The notes under the pieces were generated by a model, which was not told the DNA's origin, did no database searches, and worked only from the letters and a program-made list of their open reading frames with translations. From assembly GCA_965284365.1 (NCBI GenBank), contig OZ260079.1, positions 434,001-498,000 on the forward strand: DNA of 64,000 bases, given 5' to 3'. The DNA comes from Phragmitibacter sp965284365 (GTDB lineage: Bacteria > Verrucomicrobiota > Verrucomicrobiia > Verrucomicrobiales > Verrucomicrobiaceae). Of the stretch, positions 44,898 through 53,796 are shown in pieces. A program made the translations under genes and the position numbers. The first letter of the stretch is position 1. Every line of letters starts with the position of its first letter.

Positions 44898-46256
44898 ATG
44901 TATCATTGCGTCCTCCCGTCAGAAGAGATACCTCCCTTTGCCATGCTTTTCCGTCAGTGGTGTCAGATCCTACGAAGTCATCAAGCTCATGAGGCCGTGT
45001 ATGATGCGGCCACTGGCGAGAGGGTGACTTTTGCTGATTTACAGAACGACCTGGACCGAGAACCGGGTCTCTCTGCTGGCGCCGTTCTGGCCCTGCCAAT
45101 CTCGGTGGGAGCACGCGCTTTTCTAGTGCAAACGCTCCGGAGCTGGCGGGACGGCGCCGTGCTCTGCCCGGTGGAGGATGAAGTGCCCATGGAGCTTCCC
45201 GAAACAGGAGAGCTGCCCCCGGAAGTCTGTCACCTGAAATACACTTCCGGTACGACGGGTGAACCACGGTGGGTTATGTTCAACGAACATCAGCTCGCGG
45301 CAGATGCGCGGCAGATTCGGCACACGATGGGGCTGGATCGCGCATGCCCGAATCTTGCTGTGATCTCGCTGGCTCACAGCTACGGATTTTCGAATCTGGT
45401 TCTGCAATTGCTGCTGCACGGTCATCCCATGGTCACGATGGCCGATGCTCTGCCAGGAACCCTGCGTATGGCTTTCACGCGGGATCATCGCTATACCCTC
45501 CCCGCTGTGCCGGCGATGTGGCGAGCCTGGCATCAGGTCGGCCTGCTCAAAGATGCGCCTATCGCATGCGCCATCACGGCAGGGGCGCCCATGCTCCTGG
45601 AATTGGAAATGCAGATTTTCCAGATGGATGGGCTCAAGGTGCACACCTTTTACGGGGCGAGCGAATGTGGCGGCATTGCCTATGACAGCTCGGACACGCC
45701 GCGTCAGGATGCCCATGTGATCGGGACGCCAGTGGAGCATGTCACTCTTTCACTGCATCGAAATGGTTGCGTGATAGTGGAGAGTCCCGCCGTGGCGCTT
45801 GGTTATTGGCCTGCGGCTTCTCTCGAGCAGGACACGCTGAGTGTTGGGCGTTACCTGACGAGCGACCTTGGGCAGTTGCGGAGTGGCAAGATCAGTCTGC
45901 ATGGACGCGCTTCCGATGCGATCAACATCGCGGGGCGCAAGCTGAATCCCAACGATGTGGAGTCGGCGCTGCTGACCTGCCCGGGAGTGCACCACTGTGT
46001 CGTCTTCGGCGCGCCCAGTCTGGATTCAGCACGTCACGAAGACACGATTGCCTGTGTCAATGTCGCACCTGGGATCAAGACGAGTGACCTGAACCGGTGG
46101 CTCGGCGATCGCCTGCCTGCCTGGCAGCGGCCGCGTCACTACTGGCTCAATGAAGAACTACAGACCAACACTCGAGGCAAGACCCCTCGAAGCCATTGGC
46201 GGGCTCAATGGCTGCAGTTCTCCAAGGCTGCTCTCATGGCCAACGAACTTCTATAG
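44898..46256 (+). CDS. AMP-dependent acyl/aryl ligase
   Basis: The 452-residue adenylate-forming enzyme has LKYTSGTTGEPRWVMFNEHQ (P-loop motif), YGASECGGIA (A5), YLTSDLGQL with the Asp of motif A7 and GRASDAINIAGRKLNPNDVE (A8). A late Lys in NTRGKTPR is the adenylation Lys. It activates a carboxylic acid as acyl-AMP and loads it on CoA or ACP. It is short for the family because the N-terminal third is compact. ATG 44943 is a possible alternative start. It is divergent from the ketosynthase operon and probably supplies its primer. Confidence 0.88.
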   Translation: MYHCVLPSEEIPPFAMLFRQWCQILRSHQAHEAVYDAATGERVTFADLQNDLDREPGLSAGAVLALPISVGARAFLVQTLRSWRDGAVLCPVEDEVPMELPETGELPPEVCHLKYTSGTTGEPRWVMFNEHQLAADARQIRHTMGLDRACPNLAVISLAHSYGFSNLVLQLLLHGHPMVTMADALPGTLRMAFTRDHRYTLPAVPAMWRAWHQVGLLKDAPIACAITAGAPMLLELEMQIFQMDGLKVHTFYGASECGGIAYDSSDTPRQDAHVIGTPVEHVTLSLHRNGCVIVESPAVALGYWPAASLEQDTLSVGRYLTSDLGQLRSGKISLHGRASDAINIAGRKLNPNDVESALLTCPGVHHCVVFGAPSLDSARHEDTIACVNVAPGIKTSDLNRWLGDRLPAWQRPRHYWLNEELQTNTRGKTPRSHWRAQWLQFSKAALMANELL

Positions 46257-46279
46257 CAGCGGCGGCGGCGAGTTGCCGC

Positions 46280-47179
46280 TTACGCTGGTTGTGCTCCACG
46301 TCGCAGAATGGACTTAGCGGCGGCTTGATTTGCGCGATGGATGGCTTCCGCCAGCGGGACATTCTTTGCGATGGCAGCGGCGAATACGCCGGCAAATGTG
46401 TCGCCCGCGCCTACGGTGTCGACGGGATTCACGGGTTGGGTTGCCACGGTTAGCATCGTGGGTTTATGGCCTTCGGCTTGCTTAGACAGGCAATGGACTG
46501 AGGCTGATCCGCGTGTGACGATCAGCGTGCCGATAGCCAGTTGCTTCATTCGTTTCCACCAAGGGGTGGGGTGCACGGCCAGAGTGGCTACACGATACCG
46601 GAAGATCGCCGCGGCTTCGCTTTCGTTGACCACCAGATAATCGACCCAGACTTCACCCCATTTGAATTCGGATGATATGGGAGACGGGTTCATCACCACG
46701 GCAACGCCTGCACGATTGGCCAACTGAAGCGCGGCCATCACACACGTCATGGGGGTCTCCCACTGGAGGAGCAAGACATCGGCGGACTCTATCAAGCGCC
46801 GATGCCGACGGACCCAAGCCGCGGTGAGTTTGCCGTTTGCCTCAGGGGCCACGATGATCTGATTCTCTCCAGAAGCTGCGACGCCGATGAGGGCGGTGCC
46901 TGTGAGGGCCTTGGGTGCAGTCATGATGCCGGAGTCATCGATGGCGAACTTTGTGAGGCGTGTGCGGTAGGCCGCGCCGTCGGCGTCAGCGCCGAGACAT
47001 CCGATCATGCGAACTGTGGCACCAGCCCGGCTTGCGGCGATGGCCTGATTTGCCCCCTTCCCGCCAAATGCTTTGCGCAGTCTATGAGCTCGGACGGTCT
47101 CACCCGGCGAGGGAAGGTGTTTCGTCTCCCCCACCATGTCGATATTCAGGGAGCCTACTACAGCGATGGAGGGTTTCAC
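46280..47179 (-). CDS. Ribokinase
   Basis: The 299-residue PfkB-family kinase opens AVVGSLNIDMVGE, has the ribokinase-type FGGKGANQAIAASRAG motif, MIGCLGADADG, LLLQWETP (the ribokinase LQxE motif) and ends with NPVDTVGAGDTFAGVFAAAI. It phosphorylates ribose or deoxyribose at O5. No ribose transporter lies next to it; its stop faces the acyl ligase stop 23 bases away and its start is near a methyltransferase gene. Confidence 0.9.
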   Translation of the reverse strand: MKPSIAVVGSLNIDMVGETKHLPSPGETVRAHRLRKAFGGKGANQAIAASRAGATVRMIGCLGADADGAAYRTRLTKFAIDDSGIMTAPKALTGTALIGVAASGENQIIVAPEANGKLTAAWVRRHRRLIESADVLLLQWETPMTCVMAALQLANRAGVAVVMNPSPISSEFKWGEVWVDYLVVNESEAAAIFRYRVATLAVHPTPWWKRMKQLAIGTLIVTRGSASVHCLSKQAEGHKPTMLTVATQPVNPVDTVGAGDTFAGVFAAAIAKNVPLAEAIHRANQAAAKSILRRGAQPA

Positions 47180-47198
47180 GGTGAGAGATGTAGTTCGT

Positions 47199-48038
47199 TT
47201 ACACAGATTGTTTGGCCTGCATCCAAAGCCACACGAGGCCAGTGCCTCTGTGTTCTTCCGTGGCGAGCTTCAGTTCATCCTTCGAGATGGGTTCTTTTGA
47301 GTGGAGCGTATTGTTGGCTATCCACGTGTCACGGCTGAGCGCATCGATTCGCTCAATGTGATGAGTGGATTCAAATCGAGCTTTAAGGAGGTTTTCTACT
47401 TCGGTAGATGTGGGAGGTGCTTCGTGAACCTCGACGAGTATGTCGTTGCGAATCAATGAAGGCGCCGCCTTTGGATCCAACAACTGGGCTTCAAAGCCTT
47501 CGATATCGCAAACCACCAGGGTTTTTCTGCCTGAGAGTTTATCCAGATCTGAATGGCTGCAGAACGAATTGATGTGGAGCCGATCTTCCACATTGTTCAA
47601 TGCCGCCAAGCGCCGAACCTGTGAACGTGAGATAAAGTCTGTGTCGAAGGCGAAGACGTTTGCACCGGGGATGGCGACCGCCAATCCAACTGCGTAATAA
47701 CCTTCGGCGCAACCGACGTCGATTATCACGGAGTAAGCGCGTTGGACGATGTGATTTACCACCGGATGGAGCTCAGCTTCATAGGAGCCAAGCCACTTTG
47801 GCGTGATGGAACCCCAGACCGTTTCATTAATATAGCGGAGGTCTTTGAAAGGGCCTGACTGGACCTGAATGGCGTCATTGCTTCCGAAGAGCTTTGTGCG
47901 GAATGCTGACTGATAGTCAAAAAACATCCGGCGGAAGTGGCGCCGGTTCCGCATGGCTCGAACTGCGTCGAAGAGCGCGGGGAACCGCTGACTAAGGAAA
48001 GATTTTAGAAAGGCCTTCACGAGAGGTCGCACGAGCAA
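47199..48038 (-). CDS. SAM-dependent methyltransferase-like protein (FkbM-related)
   Basis: The 279-residue protein has a class I SAM-binding motif VIIDVGCAEGYYAVGLAVAI near 110, an acidic loop end VFAFDTD and CDIEGFEAQLLD, which recalls the D-x-EG-x-E motif of FkbM O-methyltransferases. The first 60 residues are basic. It stands 19 bases before ribokinase in the same direction but has no obvious functional link with it. By eye it is less GC-rich than its neighbours, which hints at later acquisition. Confidence 0.7.
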   Translation of the reverse strand: MLVRPLVKAFLKSFLSQRFPALFDAVRAMRNRRHFRRMFFDYQSAFRTKLFGSNDAIQVQSGPFKDLRYINETVWGSITPKWLGSYEAELHPVVNHIVQRAYSVIIDVGCAEGYYAVGLAVAIPGANVFAFDTDFISRSQVRRLAALNNVEDRLHINSFCSHSDLDKLSGRKTLVVCDIEGFEAQLLDPKAAPSLIRNDILVEVHEAPPTSTEVENLLKARFESTHHIERIDALSRDTWIANNTLHSKEPISKDELKLATEEHRGTGLVWLWMQAKQSV

Positions 48039-48099
48039 GTGTCACGCAGCGCTGCATTGAGCAGTTACTGACAGTGGAGTGTACCAGTATTGTTTGCGG

Positions 48100-51000
48100 T
48101 TAACTCTCATTTTCATCGCCTTGCTCCACCTGACTACGCACGGCTACGGGTTGGCTGCCGTCGGGGGCGCGTTCTACGGGTTGCACGCGGATCTCTACAT
48201 CCACGGGAACGGCGCGAAGGCCTTCGATGATCTTTTGAAGCTGCGCCATGGTCGCATCCGTCAGTGTGGCCGGTTGTGCAAATGCGGTAAGCGAGTTCTG
48301 AATGCCTTCCAGGCCTGCGGTGAAGGCGCTCAAGTGGCCGGAGATTCGGCTGACGGGATCGTTCTCGCCCGCACCGCCAGTCAAGAGATTGCGTTTGAAG
48401 GTTCGTTTGATTTCATCCCAACGCGCGAGGTCTGCCGGAGAAGCAAAACCATTGATCTCTCGCCACTTCAGCAGGTTGGCCTCTGCGGCCTGACTGAGCG
48501 TCTGCGCTTCGCCGCGATAGTGGTCTTCGATCAAGCTTTTTACTTCATCGTCTGACATGAGCGGGAGGATCTTCTCCGCGATCTTGTTCATGTTCCGGTA
48601 GGAACCCTGGAGCTTGAAGGGTGGTTCGGTCCGGTAGGCATCTTCCATGGCGGCGCTGCGGATGTACTCCTGATTCACGCGCAACATCACCTGCCGCACG
48701 GTCAACAACTTTTCCATGACACGAACGCACTCCTCGATCTCCTCAGCGCTGTAATTGCCTTCGAACTCGATGTCCTCGCGATTTCCTGTAAGCGCGATCT
48801 TAAGGATGGCCAAGGCGTCGGCATGACTACGGGCGGCCACGCGAGCCAGGGTAGTATTGCTGGTCAATGCATTCTCGATGTAGCTGTCTTTAAAGGCGGC
48901 CTCATGATTCCCCAGGATGTCCCCAAGATTATAGGTGTCCGCGCGGTTCGCGAGCATATCCGGCACCTGAAACTTTCCGCCGACCTCCGTATATGGATTG
49001 CCTGCCATGACCACGGCCACCTTCCGGCCGCGCAGGTCATACGTTTGGGCTTTCCCACGGAACACGCCCTCGATTTTGCGTGAGCCGTCGCACAGCGAAA
49101 TGAATTTCTGAAGAAACTCCGGGTTGGTATGCTGGATGTCATCCACGTAGATCATGACATTGTCGCCCATGGCAAATGCCAAGTTCAGCCGCTCCACTTC
49201 TTCCCGGGCACTGGCGTTAGATGCTTCCGCTGGATCGAGGGAAGTAACCTTGTGACCAAGCGCCGGACCGTTGATTTTTACTAAAGTAATCCCGAGGCGG
49301 TTCGCGACGTATTCCATCAGGGTGGTTTTGCCGTAGCCGGGCGGAGAGATGAGCAACAGCATGCCCATCCGGTCCGTGCGGGTAGCGCTGCCTGCCGCAC
49401 CGATTTGCTTGGCGAGATTCGCGCCGATGAGCGGCAGATAGACTTGATCGAGCAAGCGGTTCCGAACGAAGGAACTCAGCACGTTGGCCTTGAAAGTATC
49501 CAGCCGCAGGGTTTCGCGACGCGTTTGGATGAGTTCGTGTTTGCGGCGCTGGAATTCCGCAAAGGCAGGCGCTGTCTCCGTGCAATAGCGCGTGAGGCGC
49601 GAGGAGAATTCATGGTAGTCGACTGACATCACCCCGCCCTGTTCAATATGCGGGTGTGATCCTGTCAGTCCGGTAATCTGAACTTTTGCGGTGGGCTCCG
49701 GAGGCAATGCCTGCGGGGGCTCGTCTTTGATCATTAGTAAGGCTGCGGCCTCCCATTTAACGAAGGTGTTCGCTTCCGGACAAAGAGCCGAAAGCCACTC
49801 CAAGGTTAACTCCCAATGCGTGTTGGGCTGATCACGCAAGGAATCCAGCATCTCTGCAAAGGCGGTTCCTGCACGTTTCGCAGTCAGCAGTTTCCGGAAG
49901 GTGTGCACCAAATCCACAGCAGCATTGGAACGGGTAAGCGGCAGTTGGGGGTGTTTGGTGGTGAGGGCTTTCAGTTCGTCCACCAAGCAGGCTGCAGCCG
50001 CCGGGATGTCTGTTCCTAATGGCATACCGTGCTCCGTCATGTGCTTGGTGAGCACTGAGAGCGCGTCCACATCGGATGTCTTTCCACCCACGTGCTCTTC
50101 CATGCGTCCGCGGGCCTTCATTCGGCTGGCGAAGGCGTCTTTGTCCTGACCTCCGGGCCATGCATGCCAGAACCAGAGGGCGGCGCCACGGGCTTGAGGG
50201 CCATGCCTCAGCAATCCGAGGTCGCGCTGCATTTCCAGCAGGGGTGTGAGGATCAAAGTGGCATCGTGATCATGGACGCCCTTCGTGTAGCCTTCGTGAT
50301 AACGCTGACTCATGAAGGCCTGCACCTGGGCTAATCTCTCCTCAGGTGACGCTTTGAGATAAGCGCTAACGCCCGTGCCGGATTGGGAATGGAGCGCCAT
50401 CATCATTTGCCAGGCCAAGTATTCACCGCGGTAAACTTCTTCATTCTCCGCGATGACACTTTGTTCCCAGACTGCCCGCAATGAGGTCAGCGTGGGATCC
50501 TCAACTGACTCGAAGTACTGAGTGCCGGTGAGATGATAGCAAAGCCCGCCCTCCCTTAGGAGGATCGTAAGTTCCAGCGGGAGCCGGTTCACGGTGAAGC
50601 GGTGCTTTCCGAGCTGGATAAGATCGCCCTCTACGAAAAGTTCGGATTTGTCCCGAATCTGCTTGAGCGAATCCTGCTGTAGCGTCTTCAGCTTCGTGGC
50701 GAGGTCGTCCGCCTGCACTTGGCCGCCGATCGCGCGCAATTGTTCAATGAGATCCCGCAGCTTTGCGACCATGACATCGCTGGCGATCCAGGAATGCACT
50801 TCCTCCGGTTTGGCGAAGCTCGCCAACCGGCTGCGCACGCTTGTCAGGATACGCTCTGCGGATTGCGTCAGACTTTGCGCGCGCCGGTTCCTCGCATCGA
50901 CCAAGGATTGCCGCCGTGCCTCGAAGGCGCTTTGCACTTCTTCCCGCTTACTGGTGAGTTCCTCTGCGTATTCGTCGAAGTCAGCAAAGCGGCCTTCGAG

Positions 51001-53193
51001 TTCTTCGATTTGAACCAGCACTCGTGTCAGCGACTCCTCACACTTCTCAGGCGTGGTCGCGATCTCGAGGTAATTCAGCACGGATTGGCTGAGAAGGCTG
51101 AGTTGCGCCTGAAACTGCGCTGCGCCTTCCGTGCGGGCCAACTCCTGACGGCGATTGCGCAAAACGGAGCGCACCTGATTGAGCTGTGCAAACAGGCCTG
51201 AGATGCTTTCAACGATCCGAGTCGTTTCAGTGGCATCCTTGATTTTCAAGCCGCTCACGATTGAGATGAGCATCTCGAGTTCTGCGCTGGCTTTCGCGAG
51301 AGATTCTTCCACTTCCTCGGCTTCGGTCACTTTTGACAGAGAAGGAACACGAGTTTTTTGCTCTTCGATTTGCTGCCGATAAGGATCGAGTGCTTCAGGC
51401 CGAAGAAGGAACGCGACGCACTTCTCCGAAAACTTTTCGACCCCCTCAGCGGCCCGCTTATCCATGTCCGCTGTTTCCGCGAGGTCGACATAGCGCACAT
51501 CGCGCAGAGCGATGATCTGCCCTCGAAGCTCCCGCAGACTGGCGAGCAAATGCACATAGGCGAGGATGTTATCCGGCTCCGTGTTCGCCGCAGTGGTGAT
51601 GGTCTTCGTGACCCTCTCCTGCAATGCCGCCGTTTGCTCGGCGGCCGACTTGCGCATGCGGCGCACTTTCTCAAATTCTGCGAGAGCCGCCTCCGCGCTG
51701 GTTTTGATATCGAGGAGCGTTACCTTCAGCGAATGCGCTTCAGGCTTGTCCACCCAGAAATAGCCGTCTGCAACGTCGCCGGTCGCGCGAGCCAATTCCA
51801 CGTAGAGCCCGGAAAAGGAATCGTCCTTACCCAACAAGGTCAAGACGCCACGGCATTCTGCCATACACCGCACGATTTCGGCATTGCCGATTTTAGCCAG
51901 GAACGATTTGCCATCACCATGAGCAGCCGTTTCATGGGCCGCATAGGGTGTGCGCCAGGTCTGGACCACATGATGTTTGCGCGGTTCAAAGTCACTTTGA
52001 AACACCAACAACTCGCCATTAGGGAAAAGGCTGAAACCATGGCAGGCAATGGGGGTAACCAATGACTGCGTGATCAGATTGTAGGAGAGCAATAGATAGG
52101 AACCATCCGTCAGATTGCTGAAGACAAACAGGGTATCCTCCCCATTGATGGCCGCAATGCGGCGCTCAAAGCGCATCGCCGCCAGGCCTGTGTCGAACTC
52201 CTTGATCTCGCCCGTTTGCAGAGCAATCCCACGTGTCGTGATGACGCCGTGCCCGTCTGGCAAAAGGACACAGGACTCCGCGATGGCGTCCATGCGACGG
52301 GCCTCCTGACTCCGGTCATTATAAACGATGTAGCGCCAGACTTTTTCCTGGTAGGGCAACACCTTCAGGAGGATTAAGTTCCCAACCGTGGCATAATGGA
52401 TCTCCGCGTCATCGAGTGTCTGATCCTTGTTGTCCACAGGCTCGCTGTAGATGCCCGCGCCAGTGCTGGTGTTGTTCTCCACCTTGATGGTGAGATCACC
52501 GCCGATGGTTTCGACGAAGACGCGATCCTCAATACTGATGTGCGGATGCAATCCGGAACGGTGCATATCGCGATGCGCCCGCTTCCATTCAAACTCCTGC
52601 TGTGGCGGGAAGACAAACTCGTGATCAAAGCGGTTCCCGAGATAGCTGATGGTTCCCGCTTCATCGTTCACCAGCCATTTGAAGGTTTTCACCTCGGTGG
52701 CGCCTCTGCCGCCCACGCTCATGCCCATGTAGAGGTGCGGTCCGACGCGGTGAAACTTCAGGAAGGACGCATGCTTGTAATAGCGGTAAAGATAATTGAA
52801 GTCCTCCTGGAATGCGGCGTCTCCCAGCAGATCATCTTTGTTCGCCGCAAAAGTGTGATCTTTCGAATTATAGTCATAAATGGCGAAGACATCCGCCACA
52901 TGCATTTGCGAACGCAAACCGAGTTGCACATTGTAGCCGAAGAGGAAATGGCTGGGGCCAATGCCCGTCATATCCTGCGGGACACAATTGTTCTCTGTGG
53001 TGAGACGCGCCGTTTCCACCAGCGCAATTTCCACACCGCCGAAGATCGCTTTTCGATCGTCGTTCAGCAGATCCAGCCGCCGCTGGAGTTCCGCTCCATG
53101 CTTCTCCAACCGCTGCCGGATCACCTCGTACGCGCCGGCCTCGAGCTTCGTTTCGGAAGCAGGAGCAGAGGGGGTAGGGGTCGGTTCAGCCAT
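48100..53193 (-). CDS. Giant DUF3686/AAA ATPase with propeller-like N-terminus and coiled coil
   Basis: The 1697-residue protein has no signal peptide. Residues 1-60 are linker and coil, 60-480 a beta-rich DUF3686-type region (YNVQLGLRSQMHVADVFAIY, FPPQQEFEWKRAHRDMH), and 500-900 long coiled coils. Residues 900-1190 are alpha-rich. The AAA module at about 1270-1450 has Walker A SPPGYGKTT with Lys1289 and Walker B NVMIYVDDIQHTNP. Such proteins are often labelled DNA-repair ATPases, but the experimental basis is thin. It ends an operon with NfeD-like and flotillin genes, which favours a membrane-linked remodelling role. The ATG follows the toxin stop by 37 bases. Confidence 0.85.
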   Translation of the reverse strand: MAEPTPTPSAPASETKLEAGAYEVIRQRLEKHGAELQRRLDLLNDDRKAIFGGVEIALVETARLTTENNCVPQDMTGIGPSHFLFGYNVQLGLRSQMHVADVFAIYDYNSKDHTFAANKDDLLGDAAFQEDFNYLYRYYKHASFLKFHRVGPHLYMGMSVGGRGATEVKTFKWLVNDEAGTISYLGNRFDHEFVFPPQQEFEWKRAHRDMHRSGLHPHISIEDRVFVETIGGDLTIKVENNTSTGAGIYSEPVDNKDQTLDDAEIHYATVGNLILLKVLPYQEKVWRYIVYNDRSQEARRMDAIAESCVLLPDGHGVITTRGIALQTGEIKEFDTGLAAMRFERRIAAINGEDTLFVFSNLTDGSYLLLSYNLITQSLVTPIACHGFSLFPNGELLVFQSDFEPRKHHVVQTWRTPYAAHETAAHGDGKSFLAKIGNAEIVRCMAECRGVLTLLGKDDSFSGLYVELARATGDVADGYFWVDKPEAHSLKVTLLDIKTSAEAALAEFEKVRRMRKSAAEQTAALQERVTKTITTAANTEPDNILAYVHLLASLRELRGQIIALRDVRYVDLAETADMDKRAAEGVEKFSEKCVAFLLRPEALDPYRQQIEEQKTRVPSLSKVTEAEEVEESLAKASAELEMLISIVSGLKIKDATETTRIVESISGLFAQLNQVRSVLRNRRQELARTEGAAQFQAQLSLLSQSVLNYLEIATTPEKCEESLTRVLVQIEELEGRFADFDEYAEELTSKREEVQSAFEARRQSLVDARNRRAQSLTQSAERILTSVRSRLASFAKPEEVHSWIASDVMVAKLRDLIEQLRAIGGQVQADDLATKLKTLQQDSLKQIRDKSELFVEGDLIQLGKHRFTVNRLPLELTILLREGGLCYHLTGTQYFESVEDPTLTSLRAVWEQSVIAENEEVYRGEYLAWQMMMALHSQSGTGVSAYLKASPEERLAQVQAFMSQRYHEGYTKGVHDHDATLILTPLLEMQRDLGLLRHGPQARGAALWFWHAWPGGQDKDAFASRMKARGRMEEHVGGKTSDVDALSVLTKHMTEHGMPLGTDIPAAAACLVDELKALTTKHPQLPLTRSNAAVDLVHTFRKLLTAKRAGTAFAEMLDSLRDQPNTHWELTLEWLSALCPEANTFVKWEAAALLMIKDEPPQALPPEPTAKVQITGLTGSHPHIEQGGVMSVDYHEFSSRLTRYCTETAPAFAEFQRRKHELIQTRRETLRLDTFKANVLSSFVRNRLLDQVYLPLIGANLAKQIGAAGSATRTDRMGMLLLISPPGYGKTTLMEYVANRLGITLVKINGPALGHKVTSLDPAEASNASAREEVERLNLAFAMGDNVMIYVDDIQHTNPEFLQKFISLCDGSRKIEGVFRGKAQTYDLRGRKVAVVMAGNPYTEVGGKFQVPDMLANRADTYNLGDILGNHEAAFKDSYIENALTSNTTLARVAARSHADALAILKIALTGNREDIEFEGNYSAEEIEECVRVMEKLLTVRQVMLRVNQEYIRSAAMEDAYRTEPPFKLQGSYRNMNKIAEKILPLMSDDEVKSLIEDHYRGEAQTLSQAAEANLLKWREINGFASPADLARWDEIKRTFKRNLLTGGAGENDPVSRISGHLSAFTAGLEGIQNSLTAFAQPATLTDATMAQLQKIIEGLRAVPVDVEIRVQPVERAPDGSQPVAVRSQVEQGDENES

Positions 53194-53230
53194 ATCGGCA
53201 AAAAAATTGGATGGCTTTTCTTAAGAGAAG

Positions 53231-53530
53231 CTAGTCGAGCAATCTTTTCCGCAGCACTTCAGGGTCTTGTCGCAAGTCGAGAACAGCCGTGACGATGATT
53301 CGTTGCCCTTGCAGCTTGTAAAAGATGCCATAGGGAAAATCTCGAATGAGCATCCGACGGTAGCCTTTCGCCACTTGTCCGGCGATTTCTGGATATAAAC
53401 GAATGAGGGTAAAAGCAGCATCAAGCCGACTGACGAAAACTTCGCCTCTGCCGCTTTGGTAATCTTCGTAGCGTGCATATGCGGATTGAACATCAACCTC
53501 CGCCTTCAGCAGCAAAATGAGCTCGTTCAT
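53231..53530 (-). CDS. RelE/ParE-family toxin
   Basis: ATG 53530 gives 99 residues; a longer frame to 53569 would overlap the antitoxin widely. Family features are EVFVSRLDAAFTLIRLYPEI, YRRMLIRDFPYGIFYKLQGQ and IIVTAVLDLRQDPEVLRKR, with the Arg residues and the FPY-I-Y core of ParE/RelE toxins. Such toxins cut mRNA at the ribosome or inhibit gyrase. The start overlaps the antitoxin stop by four bases (ATGA), the usual antitoxin-first arrangement. Confidence 0.88.
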   Translation of the reverse strand: MNELILLLKAEVDVQSAYARYEDYQSGRGEVFVSRLDAAFTLIRLYPEIAGQVAKGYRRMLIRDFPYGIFYKLQGQRIIVTAVLDLRQDPEVLRKRLLD

Positions 53531-53751
53531 GCATCGCGCCCGAGGATGCGCTGTTTGGCAGCTTCCCAAGTCGTGAACCGGTCAGGATGGCGGCGAAAAT
53601 CCTCCATTCGTCCATCCAAGGTCTCGAGAATTTCAGGAGAAACAGGGATATCGGAAGGATGACTTTCGAGCTCATTCCAGAGTTCCGAAACAAAGACCAG
53701 CTTTTCCGATGGCGTAAGCTTCTGAATTTCAGGGAATCTTTCCAGAATCAT
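53527..53751 (-). CDS. Antitoxin of the addiction-module component family
   Basis: ATG 53751 gives 74 residues: MILERFPEIQKLTPSEKLVF, then SELWNELES and a C-terminal WEAAKQRIL. The L-T-P-SEKL and EL-W-EL motifs are those of the small addiction-module antitoxin family that partners with RelE/ParE toxins. It probably masks the toxin through its C-terminal helix. A frame to 53784 has weaker support. It lies 45 bases after flotillin. Confidence 0.85.
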   Translation of the reverse strand: MILERFPEIQKLTPSEKLVFVSELWNELESHPSDIPVSPEILETLDGRMEDFRRHPDRFTTWEAAKQRILGRDA

Positions 53752-53796
53752 GATGTAAGGTGCATGCGATGACGACCAATGCAAGGCGGGGTCTTA

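Noticed and set aside
52396..53292. Plus-strand 298-codon frame opposite the DUF3686 ATPase and toxin
   Set aside because: It crosses the ends of two supported minus-strand genes and has no domain features.
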